Notes: generated from the sequence alone by a model not told the origin. A stretch of 43,212 bases of DNA from an uncultured Lachnospiraceae bacterium (GCA_949840915.1 CATKXY010000021.1:1-43212); one strand, 5' to 3'; numbered from the stretch's first letter, positions 7,582 through 16,465 are shown. Program-made: numbers and translations.

Positions 7582-8918
7582 TCAATGTAACAGGATAGAA
7601 ACAAAGCTCCGGTAAATGATCAGAGCGAAACCTGCCGACACAAATTCTGTGACACAGAATGCATACCATACGCCGTCCGGGCCGGCCAGTCTGCTGAGCA
7701 GGAATGCGGCCGGAAGAATCACAAGCACATACCTCGCCAGAGAGATCAACAGGGAAGGAGTCCCTTTGCCCAATCCTTCCAGCGCACCGGAGCAGGTGAT
7801 GGAAACTGCGGATATGACGAATCCCAGGCTGATGATGTGCAGGGCTTTGATTCCGATGGAGATGGTCTCGGTGTGGTCTGTAAACAGACCGATCAGTTCC
7901 CCGGGTATGATCCATGACAGCAGCATTCCCAGAGCCATGATTCCCATGTTCATAACCAGAGCGGTGTGAAATATTTTCTTCACCCGCCCGTGTTCCCCGG
8001 CGCCCAGATTGTAGCCCATCAGCGGACGTATGCCCTGGATGATTCCGTTGGCGGTCAGATAAATAAAGGTCTGCAGTTTATAATATACGCCCAGAACCAG
8101 GACATACTTGTCCGAGAAATCAGCCAGGAGCCCGTTCAGAACAGAAATCAGCAGCGAGGGCAGCGCCAGATTCAATGTGGCGGAAATGCCCACCGAGTAC
8201 AGCTTTTTAGTATAGCCGCGTCGCATTTCAGATACTGTCTGCCGATTTTTACAGGGGGCCGGCGGAGAGCATAAAACAGCAGATAGGCCAAAAGCGTGAT
8301 ACATTGGCCGATTCCCGTGGCATAGGCGGCTCCGGCGATTCCCATGGAGGGGAAAGGCCCGATTCCGAAAATCATGATAGGATCCAGAATGATATTGGCG
8401 GCACAGCCGCAGATCATACTGAACATAGAAATCTTCATCCGGCCTGCAGCCTGGAAAATCTTCTCAAAACAAAGACCCAGGGCAATGACCGGAGAAAACA
8501 GGAAGGCTCTTCCCGAATAGAGCAGCGCAAGGCTGGTAATTTCGGCATTGGAAGAAAAGCTGTTCAAAAAAAACGGCATTACCATAATGCATATGGCTGC
8601 CAGCAGTATCCCATGCACAAAGCTCAGAAACGCTCCCAGCGTTGCCGCTTTGTCTGCCCGGTCCTGATCGCCTGCGCCCAGATAAAAAGCGATGCCGGCA
8701 TTTATGCCGATTCCGAAGCCGATGGCGATAGCGTTGATCAGATTCTGCACGGGAAAAACGAGAGCCAGCGCGGTCATGGCGTTCTCGCTCACTCTGGCTA
8801 CAAAGTAGCTGTCAATGATATTGTATAATGAGTTTACTGCCATGGAGATCACCATGGGGAGAGACATAGACAGTACCAGCGGCAATATCTTTTTTTCTTT
8901 CATGAATGTCTGATCCAT
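7582..8918 (-). pseudogene. MATE-family multidrug exporter, disrupted by a frameshift
   Basis: Two minus-strand reading frames together make one MATE transporter of about 444 residues. The N-terminal part starts at 8918 (AAGGAAA upstream) and runs through LPMVISMAVNSLYNIIDSYFV to about residue 237; the C-terminal part continues with SVGISATLNLALPSLLISVL to the stop at 7582. The break is at a run of five T (five A on the coding strand) at 8204-8208; one more A would restore the frame (CTA AAA AAG). Homology continues on both sides with no lost residues, so this is a single-base deletion, a sequencing error, or recoding. If functional it would be a Na+ or H+ driven drug exporter with twelve helices. 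Confidence 0.85.
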
Positions 8919-8939
8919 CGAATTTTCCTTTCTGCAAAC

Positions 8940-8974
8940 AAAAAACCACACAATTACCTGAAGTAACCGTGTGG
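8940..8974 (-). terminator. Leader terminator/attenuator before the MATE gene
   Basis: On the minus strand a 12-bp stem (8963-8974 pairing with 8946-8957, with two G-U pairs) and 5-base loop is followed by six T. It sits between the predicted promoter and the start codon, 22 bases before the ATG, so it must be bypassed for expression. A second hairpin (AAGAATAT/ATATTCTT, 8982-9006) precedes it. Confidence 0.7.
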
Positions 8975-9040
8975 CGAAAAGAAGAATATAAAAAGAGAAT
9001 ATTCTTGAAAAATCCACTCCCTGGAGGGTTTTATAAAGAT

Positions 9041-9069
9041 TTTATATCATATCCCGGAAAAAAGGTCAA
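9041..9069 (-). promoter_or_regulatory. Predicted promoter of the MATE gene
   Basis: On the minus strand TTGACC (9069-9064), 17-base spacer, TATAAA (9046-9041). The predicted transcript has a leader of about 110 bases containing the attenuator hairpins. Confidence 0.7.
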
Positions 9070-9105
9070 GACCTGAATAAATTGCGGACTTGTGTGAGGA
9101 AAGGC

Positions 9106-9135
9106 TTGAAATCCGGAAGGATTTGGGAATATAAT
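9106..9135 (+). promoter_or_regulatory. Predicted promoter of the FUSC-type gene
   Basis: TTGAAA (9106-9111), 18-base spacer, TATAAT (9130-9135). The transcript would begin close to the ribosome site at 9143-9149, giving a very short leader. Confidence 0.6.
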
Positions 9136-9156
9136 GTTAAAAAAGGAGAGTTTCCC

Positions 9157-9714
9157 ATGGATCAGCATAAACCAGTACATGCTCCGATTCCGGGCCTTGG
9201 CCTTCGGAGTCTTAAAACAGCTTTAGCCGCCATGCTTGTGGCGTTTTTTTACGCATTTATTCCCAATCATAATCCAACCTTTGCCTGTATCGGAGCAATT
9301 TTCGGTATGGGTGCAGACATGGAGGAGTCGCGCCGCAGCGGCGGCAATCGGTTTTTTGGCACCATTATTGGCGGTGTGATCGGTCTTGCCCTGTACTGGC
9401 TGGAGCATTTGCTGTTTCCTGAGGGAAACTATTGGCTTCGTCTTCCGCTGGTATTTGCAGGCAGTATTATTCTGGTCGCAGCATGTGTGATTTGTCATTG
9501 GCCGGGCGGAGTACAGCCGGGCGGAGTTGTGCTCTGCATCATTTTATTCAATACGCCTGCGCACAGTACCGAGTATGCGTTCTGGCGGATGATCGACACG
9601 GGTGTGGGAGTGCTGCTTGCTTTGCTTGTGAACTACCTATTGCCGAGAAGCAGGGTGGAACGGTGGTTTCCATGGCTGTTTCGCCAGAAAAGCGCCTCGG
9701 AGGATGAAACGTAA
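9157..9714 (+). CDS. FUSC/aromatic-acid-exporter-like membrane protein
   Basis: 185 residues from the ATG at 9157, preceded by AAAAGGAGA; an in-frame ATG at 9082 is less likely. The N-terminus (GLGLRSLKTALAAMLVAFFYAF) and the stretch GAIFGMGADMEESRRSGGNRFFGTIIGG match the small membrane module of the aromatic acid exporter / FUSC proteins. About four to five hydrophobic helices are visible, with a short cytoplasmic tail. Full-size family members have a second cytoplasmic half, which is absent; short versions like this are common in Clostridia. The substrate is unknown. It is divergent from the MATE gene, another export-type gene. Confidence 0.8.
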   Translation: MDQHKPVHAPIPGLGLRSLKTALAAMLVAFFYAFIPNHNPTFACIGAIFGMGADMEESRRSGGNRFFGTIIGGVIGLALYWLEHLLFPEGNYWLRLPLVFAGSIILVAACVICHWPGGVQPGGVVLCIILFNTPAHSTEYAFWRMIDTGVGVLLALLVNYLLPRSRVERWFPWLFRQKSASEDET

Positions 9715-9870
9715 AGCAAGCGGCGAACAGCAGCAGCTCTCATCATAGGATAGCGGATTTCATATCAAAACAGCTTGCACGACAAGAACATATGTGCTAA
9801 TATAAAACCAAACAGATGTTCGCAACTGCCGAAAATATGCGAACGGAAGGGCGGTACGATTTTGGAATAT

Positions 9871-11256
9871 ATGATGTCGGGGCAGGACAGCTCACTTATG
9901 CAAAAACTGGGAATTTTGACGGATGCCGCCAAATATGACGTCTCGTGCACCTCCAGCGGTGTGGACCGGAGCGGAAATGACAGACCCTGGGATAAGCTGG
10001 GAGGGGCGGCTCACAGTGGGGCAAAGGCCATGGGAAACTGTATTGCGGCGGGTATCTGCCATAGCTTTTCCAGCGACGGGCGCTGCATTTCGCTGTTGAA
10101 GATACTGATGACCAACGAGTGCATCTATGATTGTAAATATTGCCTGAACCGCCGTTCCAACGATGTGCCCAGAGCAACCTTTACCCCGGAGGAGATCTGT
10201 ACGCTTACGATCGAGTTTTACCGGCGCAATTATATAGAAGGCCTGTTCTTGAGTTCGGGGATCATAGGCAGCCCTGACTTTACCATGGAACGGATTTGTC
10301 AGACTGTGTATCTGCTTCGGACAAAGTACCGTTTTAACGGTTATGTGCATGTGAAGGCTATTCCTGGGGCGGACGCGGAGCTGATACGGCGTACCGGATT
10401 TCTGGTGGACAGAATGAGCGTCAATCTGGAACTTCCCACGGCGGAGGGTCTGCGCAGACTTGCGCCCAATAAGCACCGTAAGAATATTCTCACGCCCATG
10501 CGTCAGATTCAGAACGCGATTACGGAGAATCGCAATGAGCTTGCGCTCTACCGCCATGCGCCGCGGTTTGTGGGAGGAGGACAGTCCACCCAGATGATCA
10601 TAGGGGCGACGCCCGAGAACGATTATCAGATATTGAATGTGGCAGAAAGCCTGTATCAGAAATTTGCACTAAAGCGTGTATTCTACTCGGCTTATGTGCA
10701 GGTAAATCAGGACAAGAGCCTTCCTGCGCTGTCCGGCGGGCCGCCGCTGCTCAGGGAGCACAGGCTGTATCAGGCGGACTGGCTGCTGCGGTTTTACGGT
10801 TTTCAGGCACAGGAGCTTCTGGACGAGAGGCGGCCGTTCTTCAATGTGATGCTGGATCCGAAGGAGGACTGGGCGGTACGGCATCTGGAAGAATTTCCCA
10901 TAGAGGTCAACAGAGCGCCTTATGAGAAGCTGCTGAGAATTCCGGGGGTGGGCGTCAAGAGCGCAAGACGGATTGTGGCGGCGAGGCGAAGCTGTAATCT
11001 CACGTTTGCAGACCTGAAAAAGCTGGGGGTGGTGTTAAAGCGTGCTCTCTATTTTATCACCTGCAGCGGGCGCATGATGTATCCGACCAAGCTCGAGGAG
11101 GATTATATCGTCCGGAATCTCACCAGTGAGCAGGAGCGCATACGTTTCGGCAGCGACGGAATGAGTTATCGCCAGATGTCGCTTTTTGACGACGGAGTTT
11201 TCGACAGGCCTGTGACGGTGGAAGAGAAACGGCAGGCGGCGGTGGGACAACTGTAG
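9871..11256 (+). CDS. Putative DNA modification/repair radical SAM protein
   Basis: 461 residues from the ATG at 9871. The start is uncertain: a TTG at 9862 has a better-placed GGAAGGG, and an ATG at 9898 begins nearer the conserved KLGILTDAAKYDVSCTSSG block. The cluster NECIYDCKYC gives the radical SAM C-x3-C-x2-C (C84, C88, C91). The C-terminus contains a helix-hairpin-helix, RIPGVGVKSARRIV, a typical DNA-contacting motif. This matches the family described as putative DNA modification/repair radical SAM protein, which habitually sits beside a DUF4130/UDG-linked protein, here the next gene. The reaction is unknown. Family assignment is strong, function is inference. Confidence 0.9.
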   Translation: MMSGQDSSLMQKLGILTDAAKYDVSCTSSGVDRSGNDRPWDKLGGAAHSGAKAMGNCIAAGICHSFSSDGRCISLLKILMTNECIYDCKYCLNRRSNDVPRATFTPEEICTLTIEFYRRNYIEGLFLSSGIIGSPDFTMERICQTVYLLRTKYRFNGYVHVKAIPGADAELIRRTGFLVDRMSVNLELPTAEGLRRLAPNKHRKNILTPMRQIQNAITENRNELALYRHAPRFVGGGQSTQMIIGATPENDYQILNVAESLYQKFALKRVFYSAYVQVNQDKSLPALSGGPPLLREHRLYQADWLLRFYGFQAQELLDERRPFFNVMLDPKEDWAVRHLEEFPIEVNRAPYEKLLRIPGVGVKSARRIVAARRSCNLTFADLKKLGVVLKRALYFITCSGRMMYPTKLEEDYIVRNLTSEQERIRFGSDGMSYRQMSLFDDGVFDRPVTVEEKRQAAVGQL

Positions 11257-11311
11257 ATATGATACAGTGCGGTATCGCAGGCAAGGCCTGGGATATGCGG
11301 GGGGTATAGGA

Positions 11312-12121
11312 ATGTATGTTTATCGGTGCGAGGACACGCTGGAGAGTGTGTTTACAGCAATTTACCGGATATATGAGGATCACCGCGAACGGTCTGAGGT
11401 GCGGCTTGCACTGGAGGACGAGGCATGGCTGTTTTCCACGACGGTCGAGGTGGAAGCGGACAACGGGAGAGCGGAGAAGGTGATCCGTACACTGAAGAGA
11501 AGATTCGGGGATAAGAATTATGAATATTTATGTCTGGCGCTGGCGACGCCGGATATGGAGAAAGCCCAGGCGGTTTTTCGGACGGTGGCCGCGGGATTGG
11601 ATGGCGGTTTTGGATTAGGACAGCTTTTTGATAATCTGACGGATGAATCTATACACAAAGCCTTCCGGCTTGCCTCCAAAGCCGAGAGGGAGAGAGGACA
11701 TTTGCGGGAGTTTGTGCGGTTTGCAGAGCTGGAAAATGGCATACTATATTCTAAGATTGCCCCGCGGAGTAATCTGGTGACTTTTCTTATGCCGCATTTT
11801 GCAGATCGTTTTCCGGAGGAGAATTTTATTCTCCACGATGTGGGAAGGGAATTGTTTGGGGTACATCCGGCCGGTGCAGGGTGGTTTATGCTTCGGGGGG
11901 AGGCGCTTTTGGGGAAAGCGGTATCCGGGGAGTCCGGTCAGGCTTATCGCGGGGAGGAGTCTCCCGGCCGGAATCTTGTGCTGTCGGCTGAGGAGTACAA
12001 ATATCAAATGTTATTTAAACAGCTGTGCAAGAGCATTGCCATTGAAGAGCGGAGAAATGACGGACTACAGGCGGGAATGCTGCCTCTGCGATTCCGGGAG
12101 TTTATGACAGAGTTCCAATAG
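11312..12121 (+). CDS. DUF4130 protein, partner of the radical SAM protein
   Basis: 269 residues from the ATG at 11312, after a GGGGGGTATAGGA stretch; an in-frame ATG at 11267 is less likely. It begins MYVYRCEDTLESVFTAIY and contains HLREFVRFAELENGILYSKI and MPHFADRFPEENFILHD, the hallmarks of the family annotated as a probable DNA metabolism protein. Some homologues carry a fused C-terminal uracil-DNA-glycosylase domain; this one ends after the DUF4130 domain, so no glycosylase is present here. It lies 55 bases after the radical SAM gene. Its molecular role is unknown, and the fixed pairing suggests joint action on damaged or modified DNA. Confidence 0.88.
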   Translation: MYVYRCEDTLESVFTAIYRIYEDHRERSEVRLALEDEAWLFSTTVEVEADNGRAEKVIRTLKRRFGDKNYEYLCLALATPDMEKAQAVFRTVAAGLDGGFGLGQLFDNLTDESIHKAFRLASKAERERGHLREFVRFAELENGILYSKIAPRSNLVTFLMPHFADRFPEENFILHDVGRELFGVHPAGAGWFMLRGEALLGKAVSGESGQAYRGEESPGRNLVLSAEEYKYQMLFKQLCKSIAIEERRNDGLQAGMLPLRFREFMTEFQ

Positions 12122-12193
12122 TTAGGCGCTAACGGCGATTGCAAAGGTATAATCATTATTGAAAGCATTGGACACAGGACGGCAGGAGCGGGC

Positions 12194-14797
12194 GTGAAGC
12201 AGACACGGATAGATTTGAAAAGAGCGGATAATGAGAATACGCGGACGGAGCAGTCTCCCGGGGAGGTGCGTATTTCGGTGCGCAGTCTGGTGGAGTTTAT
12301 CATGCGTCAGGGAGATATAGACAACAGGCACCGTGCGGCTCCGGAGAATGCCATGCAGGAGGGGAGCCGGATCCATCGCATGATACAGCGGAGGATGGGG
12401 GCGGACTATCAGGCGGAGGTGCCGCTGCGTTATACCTTTCCCACGGAGCAGTATACGCTGATCGTGGAAGGGCGGGCGGATGGAATCATAGAGAATGCCC
12501 AGGGTGTATGTGTGGACGAGATCAAGGGAACTTATCGGGAGCTGACTCACATGAGAGAAGCGGTGCCGATACATGTGGCCCAGGCCAAGTGCTATGCTTA
12601 TATCTACAGTTTACAGAAAGGCCTGGAGGAGATTCGCGTCCGTTTGACCTATTGTAATATTGCCACGGAGGAACTGCGCTATTTTTATGAGGACTATCGT
12701 TTCGGGCAGCTTGAGCGTTGGTTTTTGGGACTGATCTCCGATTATCGAAAGTGGGCGGACTATACCTGGGAGTGGAAGCAGATCCGCCAGAGTTCCATAG
12801 AGCAGCTTGAGTTTCCGTTTGACTATAGAGAGGGGCAGAGAGAGCTTGCCTCATACGTCTATCGGACAATCTATCATAAGAGGAAGCTCTTTTTGGAGGC
12901 ACCCACAGGTGTGGGAAAAACAATATCGGTATTGTTTCCGGCGGTGAAAGCAATGGGAAATGCTATGGGGGACAGGCTTTTTTATCTCACTGCCAAGACC
13001 ATCACCCGCACGGTGGCGGACGATACTTTAGAGCTGCTGCGCAAAAAGGGCCTGCGATTTAAAAGCGTCATCCTCACGGCAAAAGAAAAAATCTGTTTTA
13101 TGGAGAGGACTGAGTGCAATCCTGAGAACTGTCCCTATGCCAGAGGGCACTACGATCGTATCAATGAGGCGGTGTATGCGCTGCTAACTTCCGAGGAGCG
13201 CTTCAGCCGGGAGGTGATCGAGCAGTATGCTGTACAATATCAGGTTTGTCCGTTTGAATTTTGTCTGGATATGAGCCTGTTTGCCGACGGGATTATCGGA
13301 GATTATAATTATCTTTTTGATCCGCATGTCTATTTAAAACGCTTTTTTGGCGATGGTTCTCAGGGCAGCTATCTTTTTTTGATTGATGAGGCGCACAATC
13401 TGCTCGAGCGCGGCAGAAAGATGTACAGCGCTTCGCTTTTGAAGGAGCAGTTTCTGGGATTGAAACGGGAAATCCAACAGACAATCATGTCGGAAATGGA
13501 GAAAAAAGCGAGTAAAACTGAGGTTTTTGGCCAACTGACACTAGGTGTGACAGACGCGTCGGAAATGCCTGCGGAATCCTTTGGGAGCGGGCGTGGAAAA
13601 AAGGCGGTTTTTGTGAGGGAGGAGTACGGGAAGAAAATTCAGTATCGTCTGGATAAATGCAATCAGGAGCTGCTGGCTTTAAAGCGGGAATGTGAAAGCT
13701 ATCTGTTAGTGGATGAGATAGACGATTTTGTAAATGCGCTGATGCGCCTTCACAGTGCCATGTCGGATTACCTCGAGGAGCAGGAGGATGTGAAGCTTCC
13801 GGTCAGGGACAGTATTCTGGAATTTTACTATGAGGTAGCTCACTTTCTGGATATCTACGAGCGTGTAGATGAGCATTATGTAAAGTACACCCAGATGCAG
13901 GAGGACGGCAGCTTTCTGATCCGGCTCTTTTGTGTCAATCCCAGAGAGAATCTTAAGGAATGCATGGGGCGCGGCCGCAGCAGTATCCTGTTCTCCGCCA
14001 CATTCCTGCCCATACGGTATTACAAGGAGCTGCTGGGCGGGGATGCGGAAGATTATGAGGTCTATGCAAAGTCCGTTTTCAACAGTGAGAAACGTGCGTT
14101 ATTTATTTCTGACGACGTGACCAGCAAGTATACCAGGCGTTCTGATGAGGAATTTGACAGGATTGTGCGCTATATCGACGAGATCGTGAGGAACCGGCAC
14201 GGCAATTATATGGTATTCTGCCCTTCCTACAGCTTTTTAAAAAAAATTTATGATCTCTATGAGCAGCGTTTTGCCGGAGAGGAGAAGGAGTGCATTCTGC
14301 AGAAGGAAGCCATGAGCGAGGAGGAGCGGGAAGCGTTTTTGAACCGCTTTCAGGGCAATGCCGGCCTTGATCTGCAGCAGCCTATCCATATGGAAATTGA
14401 GGAGGATGAGCACACGCTGATCGGTTTCTGTGTTTTGGGCGGTATCTTCGGAGAGGGGATCGATCTGAAGAAGGACAGCCTTATAGGGGCTGTCATCGTG
14501 GGGACAGGAATCCCGCAGGTCTGCTGCGAGCGGGAGATTTTAAAGAATTATTTTGACGGCCGCGGGGAGAATGGCTTTGATTATGCCTACCGCTATCCGG
14601 GGATGAGCAAGGTTCTGCAGGCGGCGGGACGCGTGATTCGCACGGCGGAGGATGTGGGAATCATCGTGCTTTTGGATGAGCGGTTTTTGCAGACGTCAAA
14701 CCGCAGGTTGTTTCCCCGGGAGTGGGAATCCTTTGAGAGGGTCAGCGTGGACAGCATTGCGAAACGGGTGGAACGGTTCTGGGATTCCTGGCTCTGA
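12194..14797 (+). CDS. PD-(D/E)XK nuclease fused to an XPD/DinG-type Fe-S helicase
   Basis: 867 residues from a GTG at 12194 with AGGAG 5 bases upstream. Residues about 30-190 form a RecB/Cas4-like nuclease: H61 (GSRIHRM), D96 (VEGRADG), E109-x-K111 (VDEIKGT) and Q130-x3-Y134. The superfamily 2 helicase follows: Walker A PTGVGKT (to T243), four cysteines C301, C308, C313 and C352 spaced like the XPD/DinG iron-sulfur cluster, and DEAH at 398-401. The C-terminal half contains the second RecA domain with QAAGRVIRT. The protein should unwind DNA 5'-3' and cut it. It follows the radical SAM and DUF4130 genes on the same strand with a 72-base gap, suggesting one DNA-processing unit. Confidence 0.9.
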   Translation: MKQTRIDLKRADNENTRTEQSPGEVRISVRSLVEFIMRQGDIDNRHRAAPENAMQEGSRIHRMIQRRMGADYQAEVPLRYTFPTEQYTLIVEGRADGIIENAQGVCVDEIKGTYRELTHMREAVPIHVAQAKCYAYIYSLQKGLEEIRVRLTYCNIATEELRYFYEDYRFGQLERWFLGLISDYRKWADYTWEWKQIRQSSIEQLEFPFDYREGQRELASYVYRTIYHKRKLFLEAPTGVGKTISVLFPAVKAMGNAMGDRLFYLTAKTITRTVADDTLELLRKKGLRFKSVILTAKEKICFMERTECNPENCPYARGHYDRINEAVYALLTSEERFSREVIEQYAVQYQVCPFEFCLDMSLFADGIIGDYNYLFDPHVYLKRFFGDGSQGSYLFLIDEAHNLLERGRKMYSASLLKEQFLGLKREIQQTIMSEMEKKASKTEVFGQLTLGVTDASEMPAESFGSGRGKKAVFVREEYGKKIQYRLDKCNQELLALKRECESYLLVDEIDDFVNALMRLHSAMSDYLEEQEDVKLPVRDSILEFYYEVAHFLDIYERVDEHYVKYTQMQEDGSFLIRLFCVNPRENLKECMGRGRSSILFSATFLPIRYYKELLGGDAEDYEVYAKSVFNSEKRALFISDDVTSKYTRRSDEEFDRIVRYIDEIVRNRHGNYMVFCPSYSFLKKIYDLYEQRFAGEEKECILQKEAMSEEEREAFLNRFQGNAGLDLQQPIHMEIEEDEHTLIGFCVLGGIFGEGIDLKKDSLIGAVIVGTGIPQVCCEREILKNYFDGRGENGFDYAYRYPGMSKVLQAAGRVIRTAEDVGIIVLLDERFLQTSNRRLFPREWESFERVSVDSIAKRVERFWDSWL

Positions 14798-14806
14798 TTT
14801 TGAAGG

Positions 14807-14857
14807 AAATGACATCAAAATTCTGGAAATGACATAGAAAGTGTGATAAAATGACAT
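14807..14857 (+). repeat. Three AAATGACAT direct repeats
   Basis: AAATGACAT occurs at 14807-14815, 14827-14835 and 14849-14857, spaced 20 and 22 bases, close to two helical turns. The arrangement suggests a protein-binding array, but no binder is known. Confidence 0.5.
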
Positions 14858-14868
14858 GGGTGTTAGGT

Positions 14869-14898
14869 TGTGGATAACTCTGTGGATTCTGTGGATTT
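14869..14898 (+). promoter_or_regulatory. DnaA-box-like cluster
   Basis: Three TGTGGAT units at 14869, 14881 and 14890. The first, TGTGGATAA, is a perfect complement of the consensus DnaA box TTATCCACA; the other two differ in the last two bases. It lies between the nuclease-helicase and amylase genes. Whether DnaA binds is unknown. Confidence 0.4.
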
Positions 14899-14991
14899 CC
14901 TGCAAAATCATCGGAGAAAAGCGACAGGAATGCCTGATTAATGACGTCAGCATTATTTTGCAAGTATTTTGCAGGATGGGAGGAAAAAGAA

Positions 14992-16305
14992 ATGTGGGCT
15001 TATGAAAGTGTGTTTTATCAAATTTATCCTTTGGGGTTCTGTGGGGCGCCCTTTGAGAATGACGGCGTGTTGGAACACCGGATTCTGAAGGTGAAGGATT
15101 GGATTCCCCATATGCAGAAACTGGGCATCAATGCAATCTATTTTTCGCCGATTTTTGAGTCTGATACCCATGGGTATAACACCAGAGATTATCGTAAGCT
15201 GGACGTGCGTCTGGGGACCAACGAAGATTTCAAGGAAGTGTGCAAAGCGCTGCACGAGGCGGGAATCCGCGTAGTGCTTGACGGAGTGTTCAACCATGTG
15301 GGCAGAGGCTTCGGACCGTTTCAGGATGTGGTGCAGAATCGCGGGAATTCCCGTTATACGGGTTGGTTTTACCGCATTGATTTCGGCGGCAATTCCAATT
15401 ATAACGACGGTCTCTGGTATGAGGGCTGGGAGGGCAATTATGATCTGGTAAAGCTCAACCTGCAGAATCCTGAAGTGGCGGATTATCTTCTGGAGAGCGT
15501 GAAATACTGGGTGGATGAGTTTGACATTGACGGACTCCGGCTGGATGTGGCCTACAGTCTGGACGAGGGCTTTGTGCGCAGGCTCCACGATTATACAAAA
15601 GGACTGAAGGAAGATTTTTATCTTCTGGGCGAGATGCTGCACGGGGATTACAACCGGCTGATGAATGACGCAATGCTGGATTCGGCCACCAATTATGAAT
15701 GCTATAAAGGGCTTTACAGCAGCTTCAACAGCATGAATCTGTTCGAGATCGTGCATTCCCTGCTGCGTCAGTTCGGGCCGGAGAATTGGACGTTATACAG
15801 AGGAAAGCATCTCCTGTCCTTCGTGGACAACCATGACGTGACCCGAGTGGCCAGCATTCTTTCTAATGAGAAGCATCTGCCGTTAATCTATGCGCTGATG
15901 TTTGGCATGCCGGGGATTCCCTGCGTGTATTATGGAAGCGAATGGGGGGAGAAGGCGGAGAAACATCAGGGAGATCCGGCGCTTCGTCCCTGCCTGGAAG
16001 CTCCTGTCTGGAATGAGCTGAGTGAGTTCATCAGTAAGCTGGCTATGGCCAAACGGCAGTCTGAGGCGCTCAATTATGGAGCTTTCCGTTCGGTGGTGCT
16101 CACCAACAAGCAGTGCATCTTTGAGAGAAAGACGGATACGGAGAGAGTTCTGGTGGCCATCAATGCAGACGATCAGGACTTTGTGGCACATTTCGACGCA
16201 GGCTGCGGCCAGGCGCAGGATCTGATCACAGGAGAGCTTCACGATTTTGGAGGAGGCAGTACCCTGCCGGCCTACAGCGCTTTTTTCTGGAAGATGGAGC
16301 GCTGA
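14992..16305 (+). CDS. GH13 alpha-amylase family alpha-glycosidase
   Basis: 437 residues from the ATG at 14992, after GGGAGG; there is no signal peptide, so it acts inside the cell. All four GH13 regions are present: region I DGVFNH (D97-H102), region II GLRLDVAYS with nucleophile D185, region III LGEML with acid/base E214, and region IV FVDNHD (H281, D282). The length and motif details fit cytoplasmic maltodextrin-degrading enzymes (neopullulanase/cyclomaltodextrinase or alpha-glucosidase type), although the N-terminal CBM34 domain of classic cyclomaltodextrinases is absent. It probably hydrolyses imported maltodextrins. No transporter or regulator gene is adjacent, and a terminator follows. 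Confidence 0.93.
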   Translation: MWAYESVFYQIYPLGFCGAPFENDGVLEHRILKVKDWIPHMQKLGINAIYFSPIFESDTHGYNTRDYRKLDVRLGTNEDFKEVCKALHEAGIRVVLDGVFNHVGRGFGPFQDVVQNRGNSRYTGWFYRIDFGGNSNYNDGLWYEGWEGNYDLVKLNLQNPEVADYLLESVKYWVDEFDIDGLRLDVAYSLDEGFVRRLHDYTKGLKEDFYLLGEMLHGDYNRLMNDAMLDSATNYECYKGLYSSFNSMNLFEIVHSLLRQFGPENWTLYRGKHLLSFVDNHDVTRVASILSNEKHLPLIYALMFGMPGIPCVYYGSEWGEKAEKHQGDPALRPCLEAPVWNELSEFISKLAMAKRQSEALNYGAFRSVVLTNKQCIFERKTDTERVLVAINADDQDFVAHFDAGCGQAQDLITGELHDFGGGSTLPAYSAFFWKMER

Positions 16306-16361
16306 GGCATAGGTACGCATAAAGTACAGACGGGCAGTGGGATCATATTGAATGTTTCATG

Positions 16362-16404
16362 CGGCGGGACGGGCGGGCCGAAAGTCTGTCCCGCCGTTTC
16401 TTTT
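16362..16404 (+). terminator. Intrinsic terminator after the amylase gene
   Basis: A 9-bp stem CGGCGGGAC / GTCCCGCCG with a 17-base loop is followed by TTTCTTTT. It separates the amylase gene from the PadR operon. Confidence 0.8.
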
Positions 16405-16424
16405 CAAAAAACTATCAAAGCAGC

Positions 16425-16453
16425 TTGACAAACGAAGCTTCACATCATATATT
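16425..16453 (+). promoter_or_regulatory. Promoter of the PadR-DUF1700-DUF4097 operon
   Basis: TTGACA (16425-16430), 17-base spacer, TATATT (16448-16453): a near-consensus vegetative promoter. Confidence 0.82.
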
Positions 16454-16465
16454 ATAGATAGATAC

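Noticed and set aside
8918..9017. N-terminal extension of the MATE gene from a GTG at 9017
   Set aside because: The extension runs through the attenuator hairpins and has no proper ribosome site; the ATG at 8918 has AAGGAAA and begins like other MATE proteins. It may still be a leader peptide.
12122..12193. TATAAT-like box and GTTAG-gcg-CTAAC hairpin before the nuclease-helicase
   Set aside because: The -10-like word has no credible -35 partner at 16-18 bases and the hairpin has only five pairs; not enough to call a separate promoter or operator.
14953..15756. Long minus-strand reading frame opposite the amylase gene
   Set aside because: A shadow of a well-supported GH13 gene with no homology-like motifs.
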